A stretch of DNA of 51,144 nt from positions 1-51,144 of the forward strand of contig JAKUTY010000011.1 in the NCBI GenBank assembly GCA_022447825.1, read 5' to 3'. The stretch is from SAR202 cluster bacterium (GTDB lineage Bacteria > Chloroflexota > Dehalococcoidia > Lucifugimonadales > UBA826). The translations under genes were made by a program, and so were the position numbers. The notes under the pieces are model-generated. The model saw only the letters and a list, made by a program, of their open reading frames with translations, did no database searches and had not been told where the DNA came from. This document shows, one piece after another, positions 7,692 through 15,842 of the stretch (positions within the stretch are counted from its first letter, which is position 1; each line of letters starts with the position of its first letter).

Positions 7692-9425
7692 ATGACAATT
7701 GAAGTTTTAGATCCCAAAATCTCATCATTAATAGCTGCAGGTGAAGTTATAGAAAGGCCGGTATCTGTTGTTAAGGAATTAGTAGAAAATTCTATTGATT
7801 CAGGCGCAACTATTATTACGGTAGATACTATCTCAGGAGGATTGGATCAAATTAAAATATCTGATAATGGATCAGGTATTAATTCTACAGATTCTCATTT
7901 AGTATTTGAACGATTTGCTACTAGCAAACTGAAAACTGAACATGACTTGATGCAAATTAGTACTTTGGGGTTTAGAGGCGAGGCTCTTTTTAGTATAGCT
8001 GCTGTTTCAGAAATAGAAATGATTACTAAAACTTCTTCAGAAAAATTAGCCACACAAATTTTTGTTGATGAGGGAAAAATAAATTCAACTTCTTATACTG
8101 CTTCAGCGACAGGGACAATGATTTGCGTATCGAATCTTTTTAAAAATTTTCCTGCTAGAAAAAAATTCATGAAATCACCTAGATCAGAAGCTAGTAAAAT
8201 CACTACATTGATTCAACAATTCATTTTGTGTAATCCAAGCATATCATTCGAATTAATCCAAAATAATAATAGGAAATTTGTTTCTGTAGGTAATGGAAAT
8301 TTACGTGATGCAGTGTCTACTGTATATGGAGTTGATGTAACTTCAGAAATGCTTGAAATAATCGAAGACTATAATGATGATATTAGAGTTTCGGGTTTGA
8401 TTGGATCTGTTTTTCAACATAGGCAAAATAGAAGTGGAATATCCCTATACATTAACGGAAGATTAGTGCAAAACCGATCGTTATCATTTAGCTTGGAACA
8501 AGCCTATCATGACCACATTCCAAATAAGAAATTTCCCATTGGTATTATTAAATTAGAGTTGCCTTTTGATGAGATTGATGTAAATGTCCATCCTGCAAAA
8601 ACTGAGGTTAGGTTAATCAATGAGAATAAAGCCTTTTCAGTTTTACAGAGATCAGTTAGAAAAACTTTAAATTCAGATAGTTTAGTTAAAAAGGTTTCTA
8701 TTTTTCAAACTAAACCTGATTTTTCAATCCAAAATTCTGAAATTTCAGAATTTTGGCCTATAAGTAAATCAAACATTGAAGACAATAAAAGTTTTGACAG
8801 ATTTCCAAATCATAAAGAGTTTTTCTCAAACGGATCTAGTTTGAAAGAAACTCTAGATTCTCTAATAGTTATCGGTCAAATTTCAGATACATATATAGTT
8901 TGTGAAGGATACAATGGATTATATTTGATAGATCAACATGCCGCTCATGAAAGGATATTGTATGAGCGAATTCTATTTAGAAATTTGAATTCTGATCTTG
9001 AGATTCAAAACTTTTTAGATCCATTTGTTTTACAAGTTGATGAAATTCAAAAAGAATTTATTAATGACAATCTACCTACAATTCATTCGTTAGGTTATTT
9101 AGTGGAAGAGTTTGGTAATAACTCAATTATTATCAGAGGAGTTCCTAAAATTATTTCTACAAAAGATCCTGTGGATTCTTTTATGGAACTGATTAACAAT
9201 GATTCTCGGAAATTTATGAGTGTTCCATCAGTATTTGAGAAAATTGTTGCCACCATGGCTTGTCATGGGTCTGTGAGAGCTGGAGATAAATTAGAAGCTA
9301 TTGAGATGGAAAATTTAATTGAAGAATTGAAAATAACTGATAATCCAAATAATTGCCCTCATGGACGACCCACATTGTTAACTGTTGACACAAAAACTAT
9401 TGAGACATATTTTGGAAGAAGATAG
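7692..9425 (+). CDS. mutL: DNA mismatch repair protein MutL, endonuclease type
   Basis: GHKL-ATPase partner of MutS. I start at the ATG at 7692, where MTIEVLDP leads into ISSLIAAGEVIERPVSVVKE, the normal N-terminus; upstream codons in the same frame run back into the HAD gene and are not family-like. ATPase motifs are ELVENSIDSGA, DNGSGI, and STLGFRGEAL. The C-terminal part keeps the nicking-endonuclease motif DQHAAHERILYE (DQHA-x2-E-x4-E), as well as CHGSVRAGDKL and CPHGRPT, so it is of the MutH-independent, metal-dependent type. No mutS is in the window. Confidence 0.95.
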   Translation: MTIEVLDPKISSLIAAGEVIERPVSVVKELVENSIDSGATIITVDTISGGLDQIKISDNGSGINSTDSHLVFERFATSKLKTEHDLMQISTLGFRGEALFSIAAVSEIEMITKTSSEKLATQIFVDEGKINSTSYTASATGTMICVSNLFKNFPARKKFMKSPRSEASKITTLIQQFILCNPSISFELIQNNNRKFVSVGNGNLRDAVSTVYGVDVTSEMLEIIEDYNDDIRVSGLIGSVFQHRQNRSGISLYINGRLVQNRSLSFSLEQAYHDHIPNKKFPIGIIKLELPFDEIDVNVHPAKTEVRLINENKAFSVLQRSVRKTLNSDSLVKKVSIFQTKPDFSIQNSEISEFWPISKSNIEDNKSFDRFPNHKEFFSNGSSLKETLDSLIVIGQISDTYIVCEGYNGLYLIDQHAAHERILYERILFRNLNSDLEIQNFLDPFVLQVDEIQKEFINDNLPTIHSLGYLVEEFGNNSIIIRGVPKIISTKDPVDSFMELINNDSRKFMSVPSVFEKIVATMACHGSVRAGDKLEAIEMENLIEELKITDNPNNCPHGRPTLLTVDTKTIETYFGRR

Positions 9426-9439
9426 CTGGAATATTTTGA

Positions 9440-9778
9440 TTACCAGTTTAATAAACAGGGTTTTTGGTCTCTCCATCCCTGATCTGATGGAAAGATAGTG
9501 TCCAATAAGACTCTTTGAGTTTCTCCCTCAAACCATGGTTGAACTGTTTGACGCCATTTTTTGTAATGTGGAGTCGTTTGGTGGTATTGGAAAGCTTGCT
9601 CGTCTTCATAAACTTCATATAGATGAAACTGGTTAGGGACTTCAGCATTTTTTAATATATCAAACCTGAAACAACCGGGTTCATCTTTTACTGAACCCTG
9701 AGAATCTCCAAAACTAGCTTTTTGAAATTCGTCTGCAAATCCATCTTTTATATTGATAGTAACAAATACTGCGAACAT
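9440..9778 (-). CDS. Antibiotic-biosynthesis-monooxygenase (ABM) domain protein
   Basis: A single ferredoxin-like ABM domain, 112 residues. It opens with VFVTINIKDG, then has EPGCFRFDILKN, FHLYEVYEDEQAFQYHQTT and H-Y-K-K-W, the family's typical order. Such small dimeric proteins act as cofactor-independent oxygenases, haem-degrading enzymes or autoinducer-modifying enzymes; the actual substrate is unknown here. The C-terminal 30 residues (GWRDQKPCLLNW) extend past the usual domain. An AAAGGAA ribosome site precedes the ATG. It is convergent with mutL, 14 bases apart. Confidence 0.82.
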   Translation of the reverse strand: MFAVFVTINIKDGFADEFQKASFGDSQGSVKDEPGCFRFDILKNAEVPNQFHLYEVYEDEQAFQYHQTTPHYKKWRQTVQPWFEGETQRVLLDTIFPSDQGWRDQKPCLLNW

Positions 9779-9814
9779 ATTTCCTTCCTTTACACGTAGA
9801 ATTTTCCGATTATA

Positions 9815-10621
9815 TCAGTGAGACGAACCTTTTTCTTGGTTTTTTATTTCATGCCATAATTTATCTTTTTCAAAAATAGATAATTTTGTGAAATCCTCAG
9901 AATTTTTAGCCGCTAGAATTTCCATTTGATTAAATCTTTTTTCGAACTTTAAATTAGATAATCTTAACGCTTGCTCAGCATCGATAGATAGATGTCTTGA
10001 AAAGTTCACAACACTGAATAATAAATCTCCAATTTCTTCCATTTGTTCTTCAGAAGATTCTGCAGATTCTATTTCTTTCATTTCTTCATAAATTTTTGCT
10101 TTTACTTCATCAATATTATTCCAGTCAAATCCAGTTTTGGCTGCATTTTTCTGTAATTTTTGAGCAGACGCTAGAGAGGGCAGTGATTTGGGAAATCCAG
10201 CTAAATTAGATATAGGTTTTGATTTTCCATTCTCTGTTTTTTTAATTTCATCCCACGATTTTTTTAATTCTTCTTCAGATGAAACTGTAGAGTCGCCAAA
10301 AACATGTGGATGTCGTCTAACGTATTTCGCTATTAATGCTTTAAACATGTCATCTTCATTAAATTTGTGACTAATTTTAGCTAATGAAATTTGAAAAGCT
10401 AAATGAAGCATTACATCTCCAATTTCTTCCATAGTGTTTGGTGTGTCATTTTTTTCTATAGCTTCAATTAATTCGTGACTTTCTTCCAGAAACATTGGTG
10501 ATAATGTCATAGGTGTTTGTTTTTTATCCCATGGACAACCTTCAGGCCCTAAAAGAACCTCTAATAAAGACATTAATCCTCTGAAATTATTGGGGAAATT
10601 TTCTTTAGAATCCCTAATCAT
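9815..10621 (-). CDS. mazG: Nucleoside triphosphate pyrophosphohydrolase MazG
   Basis: House-cleaning enzyme that hydrolyses (d)NTPs to NMPs and pyrophosphate. Two MazG domains are visible. The first has GPEGCPWDKKQTP, then EESHELIEAIE and EEIGDVMLHLAFQ, which carry the Mg-binding Glu/Asp residues. The second has KTGFDWNN, EEMKEIE and EEIGDLLFSVVNFSRHL. YVRRHPHVFGD between them is a family hallmark. At 268 residues it matches the two-domain bacterial form. It is divergent from the DUF1461-like gene across 52 bases. Confidence 0.95.
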   Translation of the reverse strand: MIRDSKENFPNNFRGLMSLLEVLLGPEGCPWDKKQTPMTLSPMFLEESHELIEAIEKNDTPNTMEEIGDVMLHLAFQISLAKISHKFNEDDMFKALIAKYVRRHPHVFGDSTVSSEEELKKSWDEIKKTENGKSKPISNLAGFPKSLPSLASAQKLQKNAAKTGFDWNNIDEVKAKIYEEMKEIESAESSEEQMEEIGDLLFSVVNFSRHLSIDAEQALRLSNLKFEKRFNQMEILAAKNSEDFTKLSIFEKDKLWHEIKNQEKGSSH

Positions 10622-10673
10622 TTTTGCTCCATTTTAATTGTAAAAATATTAGTTAATCATTTAGTATGGATTA

Positions 10674-11363
10674 ATGGTAATTAAATCTTTTTCAATATTT
10701 CAATCATTGATTGTAACAATATTAATTCCCATTTTAATTGTTACATCTGTAGCCTCTTTTGTAATTAATTTACCTCTATTGTATTCATATGGATTTGAAA
10801 GATATGAAATTTCTGATTATACAAGTATAGATCCTTCAGAATTGAAATCAGTCGGCAAGCAAATTCGAGATTATTTTAATAATGATGATGAATGGATAAC
10901 TATTCAAGTCACTAGAAATAATATTTTTTTCCCTAATTTGTTTAACAATAAAGAAATTCTTCATATGAAAGACGTGAAACAATTAATAAATCTTGTATAT
11001 TTTTCCCAAAAAATTTCTGTTGTATTAATAATTTTAGCTACGTTTTATTGTGTGTTTTTTGAAACTAACAATAGATTGAAAAAATTGTTATATGCTGTTT
11101 CTAGAGGTGGAATACTGACTTTAATTATTTTTGGTTCTTTAGCTATTGCATCAGTAGTAGGGTTCGATAAATTGTTTATATATTTTCATCAAATCAGTTT
11201 TAATAATGATCTTTGGATTTTAGATCCTAGAACAGATTATTTGATAGCTATGTTTCCCCAAGGCTTTTTCTTTGATACAACTATGTTTATAGGATTCTTG
11301 ATCATCTTTTTTGCCATTTTATGTTGTATTATTCCAAGAATGATAGCGAGAAATTTCCAATGA
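10674..11363 (+). CDS. DUF1461 / TIGR01906-type integral membrane protein
   Basis: Four hydrophobic segments at about residues 8-38, 107-130, 145-165 and 198-225, with an extracytoplasmic loop between the first two. The loop and later parts carry features of the TIGR01906/DUF1461 family: FNNKEILHMKDVKQLI, then FHQISFNNDLWILDPRTD and LIAMFPQGFFFDTTMFIG. The family's function is unknown. Its stop overlaps the start of the CoA-transferase alpha gene by 4 bases (ATGA), so the three genes 10674-12734 form one transcript, which is an unexplained association. Confidence 0.78.
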   Translation: MVIKSFSIFQSLIVTILIPILIVTSVASFVINLPLLYSYGFERYEISDYTSIDPSELKSVGKQIRDYFNNDDEWITIQVTRNNIFFPNLFNNKEILHMKDVKQLINLVYFSQKISVVLIILATFYCVFFETNNRLKKLLYAVSRGGILTLIIFGSLAIASVVGFDKLFIYFHQISFNNDLWILDPRTDYLIAMFPQGFFFDTTMFIGFLIIFFAILCCIIPRMIARNFQ

Positions 11364-12082
11364 ATAAGATTTTTAATTCATTTGAAGAAGCTGTTTCAGA
11401 TATTCCTGATAATTCAACTTTGATGATAGATGGATTTGCAGGTCCTGGTGGAACTTCACAAAATCTAATTACTGCTTTAAGAAATCTAGGTTCTAAAGAC
11501 TTAACAGTTATAAGTAATACTGCTGGTTTGGCTAGTGTAATAGGGTTTGGAACATTACCAGGAAAAACACCTGTAGATATAGGTATTTTGGTAGAAAACC
11601 ATCAAATTAAGAAAGTGATTGCATCTTTTCCGGTATCTCCTTCTCCTTCAAGACCTACTGCTTTTGAAAAGGCATACGCGAAACATGAGGTTGAATTGGA
11701 ACTAGTTCCTCAAGGAACTTTAGCAGAAAGAATTCGTGCAGGTGGAGCTGGGATTCCTGCCTTTTTTACTCCGACAGGAGTAGGCACAACTGTATCAGAG
11801 GGAAAAGAGATCAGAGAATTTCAGGGGAAACAATATGTTTTAGAAACTGCATTGAAAGCTGATTATGCTTTGATTAGAGCGTATAAATCTGACAAACTTG
11901 GTAATTTAATTTACAGAGGAACCTCAAAAAATTTTAATTCAGTCATGGTTACTGCTGCTGCAACCTCTATTGTTGAAGTAGATAAAATTGTAAATATAGG
12001 AGAAATAGAGTCTTCTCTCATTGATACTCCTTTGATTTATGTCGACAGAATAGTGGAGATTAAAGAAAACAATGAAAGATAG
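11360..12082 (+). CDS. Class I CoA transferase, alpha (A) subunit
   Basis: Alpha subunit of a two-subunit 3-oxoacid/acetate-type CoA transferase. I choose the ATG at 11360, which overlaps the previous stop as ATGA and gives MNKIFNSFEEAVSDIP, the usual N-terminus; the reading frame is open further upstream but inside the membrane-protein gene. Motifs are MIDGFAGPGGTSQNLI (CoA-binding G-G region), LVPQGTLAERIRAGGAGIPAF and a conserved ALIRAYKSDKLGNL. At 240 residues it has normal length. It pairs with the beta subunit encoded next. The substrate acid is not readable from sequence. Confidence 0.93.
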   Translation: MNKIFNSFEEAVSDIPDNSTLMIDGFAGPGGTSQNLITALRNLGSKDLTVISNTAGLASVIGFGTLPGKTPVDIGILVENHQIKKVIASFPVSPSPSRPTAFEKAYAKHEVELELVPQGTLAERIRAGGAGIPAFFTPTGVGTTVSEGKEIREFQGKQYVLETALKADYALIRAYKSDKLGNLIYRGTSKNFNSVMVTAAATSIVEVDKIVNIGEIESSLIDTPLIYVDRIVEIKENNER

Positions 12083-12734
12083 ATTGAATAGAGAAATTAT
12101 TGCAATGAGAGTTGCAAAAGAATTGCAGGATGGTGATGTTGTTAATTTAGGAATAGGAATACCTTCGTTATGTTCTCAATTTGTTCCGGAAGGAAAAACA
12201 GTAATTTATCATAGTGAAAGTGGAGTATTAAATTATGGCCCTATGGCAGAAGATGGATTAGAAGATCAGGATCTAATTAATGCTAGTGGTCAGTTTCTTG
12301 CCCCAGTTGATGGTATGTCGTTTTTTAGTTCTTCAGATGCTTTTGCAATGATAAGAGGAGGTCATATAGACGTCACTGTTTTAGGCGCATTGCAAGTATC
12401 AAAATTTGGAGATCTGGCAAATTGGATGATTCCATCTAGAGGTATAGGAAATGTGGGTGGAGGTATGGATTTAGCTGTAGGAGCAAAGAAAGTGATTGTT
12501 GCAATGGAACATAACGATAAAAATGGTGCAAGTAAAATTGTTAACGAATGTACATTTCCTTTAACTAGTAAATCTTGTGTGAGTTTGATAGTTACAGATA
12601 TAGCAGTAATAGAAGTTGTTAGGGAAGGATTGAAATTGTTGGAATGTGCTCCTGGGTGGACAAAAGAGGAAATTCAAAGTGAAACTTCTGTAGAATTGAT
12701 TTTTGCAGAAGGGATTCAAGAGTTTTCATTGTAA
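12072..12734 (+). CDS. Class I CoA transferase, beta (B) subunit
   Basis: Carries the catalytic Glu that forms the glutamyl-CoA intermediate, in the box HSESGVLNYGP. Other family blocks are GDVVNLGIGIPSL near the N-terminus, MIRGGHIDVTVLGALQVS, and GGGMDLAVGAKKVIVAMEH. At 220 residues it has normal length. It overlaps the alpha gene by 11 bases and abuts sbcC (convergent, no bases between). With the acyl-CoA synthetase and the class III CoA transferase, it is part of the acid-activation capacity of this genome. Confidence 0.94.
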   Translation: MKDRLNREIIAMRVAKELQDGDVVNLGIGIPSLCSQFVPEGKTVIYHSESGVLNYGPMAEDGLEDQDLINASGQFLAPVDGMSFFSSSDAFAMIRGGHIDVTVLGALQVSKFGDLANWMIPSRGIGNVGGGMDLAVGAKKVIVAMEHNDKNGASKIVNECTFPLTSKSCVSLIVTDIAVIEVVREGLKLLECAPGWTKEEIQSETSVELIFAEGIQEFSL

Positions 12735-15305
12735 TTATATTATTTGGAATGAAGAACCTTCAGGGGATTTGAAAACTTCTATTTTTTCTTCAAAACTTTC
12801 TTTCATGCTATCGATATGAGTAATTACTATTATTTTTTTGAAGTCATTTCGAATTGATTGTATTGCTTCAATCATAGTTTGTTGTCCTTTGAAATCTTGG
12901 GATCCAAATCCTTCGTCTATGAATAGTATAGGTAGAGGAGCTCCCGAGCGTGAAGCTAATAATTTTGAAAGTGCTATTCTAATAGCAAAATCTATTCTAA
13001 ATGATTCTCCACCGCTAAAGGTTTCATAGTTTCTAATTCCCATTTCATCTGAAATTTTTATCTCTAGTTCTTCGGAGGGGATTCCAGTTTGTCTATCTAA
13101 TCTGCCTCCGGTAAGGTTTAATAAAATCTGCATTTTGTTTTCTGACAATTTTTCAATCAATTCATTTGCATTATTTTGTATCTCAGGGACTGCTTGCTCA
13201 ATTAATAATGCTTGAATTCCATTCCTTCCAAAAGCAGCGCTTAACTCCTGATAAATTTCTAATTCATTTTGAATTGATGTGACAGAATTCTCTAATTGAA
13301 AAATTTCATTTTGAATTGTTTGGTTTTTTTCCAAATCTCTTTCTAAAACAGTTATTTCTAAGCTCAAATTTTGATAATTTCCAGATAATACCTCTATTTT
13401 TTTTGATGTTGAAAGAAGTAAATCATCAACAGCTTTGTTTTTTTCAATTTCATGATCGATTTTAGAAATTTGATTATATAAATCTGAGTTTTGAGAATTT
13501 TTTTCTGTAATGGTTTTTTGGGAGTTGATGATGTTTATATTTAAAGAATTTAAATTAGTTTCGGCCTCAAGTAATTTTGAATTTGAATCCAAGAATGGCA
13601 TTAATCTAGAAATTTCTTTTTCAAGTTCTAAGTGTATTTTAGGGTCATAGTTTAGGTCATGAATTTTAGATCCTATTTCAATTAATTCATTTCTTTGTGT
13701 TTTGGCAAATTGATCTTCGGATATTTTTTGTTCCAAATCTTCTATATTTTTGAATGTTTCATGAATGTTTTGAAGATTTTTATTTTCTTGATCCAATTTA
13801 GAATTCAGTAAATGGAGTTCAGATTCAATTTCTGATCGCTGATTTAAAGTAGTATTTTTTTTAGGAGAATTTTCTGATTCAATTTGATTGATTTGATTTT
13901 TATATTTCTCAATTTTTTTCTGATTAATTAAAAATGTTTCTTGACTTTGTTTTCCTAGATTTTTTAATTCTGACTCTATATGTTGATGAGTCTCTGCATT
14001 TAATGACTGAGAGCATAATGGGCAATGATCATTTGATGTTTTTAATAAATCGAATTTTTGTCTAGTATCATTCATAGTATTTTTAAGTGCTGCATTTTGA
14101 ATTTCTATTGCATCAATTTCCGATTTTATTGTAGGGATTAAACCTAATTTTTGTTCAAGTGAAATGAGAGTTTCGTTCAACTTTTTTAACTTAAAATGTC
14201 CATCTTTTAAATTGGTTTCAATTTTAGGGATTGTGATTTCCTGAATGTTTTTCAGATTGTTATATGTCTCTTTAAGGGACTTTAAATTTATTTCTTTTTC
14301 TTGTTTTTCAAGAGCAATAGCTTGATTGAGCTTAGATTTTTGATCTTCAAGGTCTCGTAAAATTGAAAACACTGCAGATAATTCAGCTACTTGTTTTTGA
14401 TTATATTTTAGTGTGTTTACATTAGACTTGATTTCATCAGCTTGATTAGTAATTTCCTGAAATTTAATGGATTGTTTTATCCATTCACTCATCTGACTTT
14501 CTAGAGATTTGATATCTTTTTCATTCATTTGAATAAGGGATAAATTTGTTGTTTTTTGTTGTGCCATTAACGATAAATTTGTTTTTTGATTTTGTTGTTC
14601 AGAAAGATTTTGTTTGAGGTTGGAGATTTGGTTTTCAGTTTCCAAAAGAATTTGATGTTTGTGTTCTAATGATTTTGATAAGTCTTTAGGAGGGATTAAG
14701 TCGCTTTTTCTGAGTTCTAATATGGCTTTTTTATTGTTTAAGTGTCCGTTAAGTTGGCGTGAATTTTCTTTAGATTGAATTGATAGATTTTCATAAAATT
14801 CTAAATTCAAAACTTCTGATAAAATTTTTTTCCTGTCAGTAGGAGTAGATTTGCTGAAATTGTCTGAATTTCCTTGTTTTAAATAAGCAGTATTAATAAA
14901 AGTTTCGTAATTCATATGAATTATATCTATGATTTTTTCTTGAGTATCTTTAATAGTATTTCCCATAATTGAAGTTGCTCCGACGTCTGTTAACAAAAAG
15001 AAATTTAATTCAGTTTTTCCCTGTGAGCTTGTCTTCGAAAATTTTCTAGATACCCTGTACTGATCTGAATCTATAGAAAAATCTAATGAAACACTCATGT
15101 GATTAGAGTTTTGATTTACTAACTCTTCTTGAGTTCTAGTTCTTGATTTCCCCCAAATTACCCAAGTGATAGCATCTAAGATCGCTGTTTTGCCATGGCC
15201 ATTTTCACCAGATATACAAGAGACATGAAGTAAGTCAAAATCCAATGTAGGCACATTACTTTGGTAACACATGAAGTTTTCGATTGATAATTTTAAAGGA
15301 ATCAT
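12735..15305 (-). CDS. sbcC: SbcC/Rad50-type exonuclease ATPase
   Basis: SMC-like ATPase subunit of the SbcCD nuclease that processes DNA ends and hairpins. The head is split: Walker A in GENGHGKTAILDAITW near residue 35, then about 600 residues of coiled coil rich in Lys, Gln, Glu and Leu. The zinc-hook motif CPLCSQSL is near the middle. The C-terminal signature is TFSGGESFRIDFAIRIALSK with Walker B ILFIDEGFGSQD. At 856 residues it is within the family range. The nuclease partner sbcD is not adjacent, which is unusual. The gene follows the OsmC-like gene by 16 bases and is probably the last gene of the pyrimidine operon. Confidence 0.92.
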   Translation of the reverse strand: MIPLKLSIENFMCYQSNVPTLDFDLLHVSCISGENGHGKTAILDAITWVIWGKSRTRTQEELVNQNSNHMSVSLDFSIDSDQYRVSRKFSKTSSQGKTELNFFLLTDVGATSIMGNTIKDTQEKIIDIIHMNYETFINTAYLKQGNSDNFSKSTPTDRKKILSEVLNLEFYENLSIQSKENSRQLNGHLNNKKAILELRKSDLIPPKDLSKSLEHKHQILLETENQISNLKQNLSEQQNQKTNLSLMAQQKTTNLSLIQMNEKDIKSLESQMSEWIKQSIKFQEITNQADEIKSNVNTLKYNQKQVAELSAVFSILRDLEDQKSKLNQAIALEKQEKEINLKSLKETYNNLKNIQEITIPKIETNLKDGHFKLKKLNETLISLEQKLGLIPTIKSEIDAIEIQNAALKNTMNDTRQKFDLLKTSNDHCPLCSQSLNAETHQHIESELKNLGKQSQETFLINQKKIEKYKNQINQIESENSPKKNTTLNQRSEIESELHLLNSKLDQENKNLQNIHETFKNIEDLEQKISEDQFAKTQRNELIEIGSKIHDLNYDPKIHLELEKEISRLMPFLDSNSKLLEAETNLNSLNINIINSQKTITEKNSQNSDLYNQISKIDHEIEKNKAVDDLLLSTSKKIEVLSGNYQNLSLEITVLERDLEKNQTIQNEIFQLENSVTSIQNELEIYQELSAAFGRNGIQALLIEQAVPEIQNNANELIEKLSENKMQILLNLTGGRLDRQTGIPSEELEIKISDEMGIRNYETFSGGESFRIDFAIRIALSKLLASRSGAPLPILFIDEGFGSQDFKGQQTMIEAIQSIRNDFKKIIVITHIDSMKESFEEKIEVFKSPEGSSFQII

Positions 15306-15321
15306 ATTGTGATATTTTAGA

Positions 15322-15831
15322 TTAGATATTATCTACTTTTTTGCCGTTGATTATACAAATACTTTGTAGAGGTACAGCTTTAATCACTAGGCTTTCAGCA
15401 AAGCATCCTTTTTTAGCAAGTTTTATCACGCTGAGAATGTCTTCGAAATCTTCTTCGGATGACACCTCAAAAAAGCTTCGGACTTCTGAAACTCCACTTT
15501 CAATATTTTCACCTACAATAGAACCGGACAAGAAAAAATCCAACTCAACTTTAACTCTAGCAGATTTGATCGAAATTTTTTTCATTGAAGCGTACCGCTT
15601 CATATTAGTAAGTAATCAAAATCCGATCCCTGATGCTATGTAAGTTAATGGGGCAGGAAACTCATTTTCTCCTCCCATTTTTTCTGGTTCATCAGAAAAA
15701 AATGAAAACTCTCCGTGATTTGCTACATGAAGCATTTTTTCTAAGTGATCACATGTAACAGAAATTGTTGACTTTTTCATACCTTTTGGTAGATCTTTTC
15801 CATGAATATGAGGTGGGATATCACTAGGCAT
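15322..15831 (-). CDS. OsmC-like protein, predicted selenoprotein (in-frame TGA = Sec72)
   Basis: OsmC/Ohr-fold proteins reduce peroxides with two Cys residues. Here two short frames lie in the same register, separated only by TGA at 15618-15616. The first (71 codons) has FFSDEPEKMGGENEFPAP and LTYIASGIGF, the family's N-terminal half up to the first redox Cys. After TGA come LLTN, then MKRYASMKKISIKSARVKVE, and near residue 143 KKGCFAESLV, the second Cys site. Reading TGA as selenocysteine gives 169 residues with Sec72 in place of the first Cys and Cys143 in place of the second, spaced as in the family. A SECIS-like hairpin follows directly. It starts 11 bases after carB. The alternative is a recent nonsense mutation; a later start at the internal ATG near 15780 is possible. 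Confidence 0.78.
15586..15602 (-). promoter_or_regulatory. Candidate bacterial SECIS hairpin
   Basis: On the coding strand, 13 bases after the in-frame TGA, TGAAGCGGTACGCTTCA forms a 7-bp perfect stem with a GTA triloop, or a 6-bp stem with loop GGTAC. The GGU at the tip lies 20-22 bases after the TGA. Bacterial SelB-bound SECIS elements, such as E. coli fdhF, have GGU in the apical loop at a very similar distance. It lies within coding sequence and encodes MKRYASM. Confidence 0.72.
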
Positions 15832-15842
15832 TTATTATCCAA

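Noticed and set aside
15616-15618. Programmed frameshift instead of selenocysteine in the OsmC-like gene
   Set aside because: The two halves are already in the same register, so no shift is needed; only the TGA interrupts.
15341-15643. Plus-strand 100-codon frame across the OsmC-like gene
   Set aside because: It has no family features, and the minus-strand OsmC motifs continue across the TGA in the same register.
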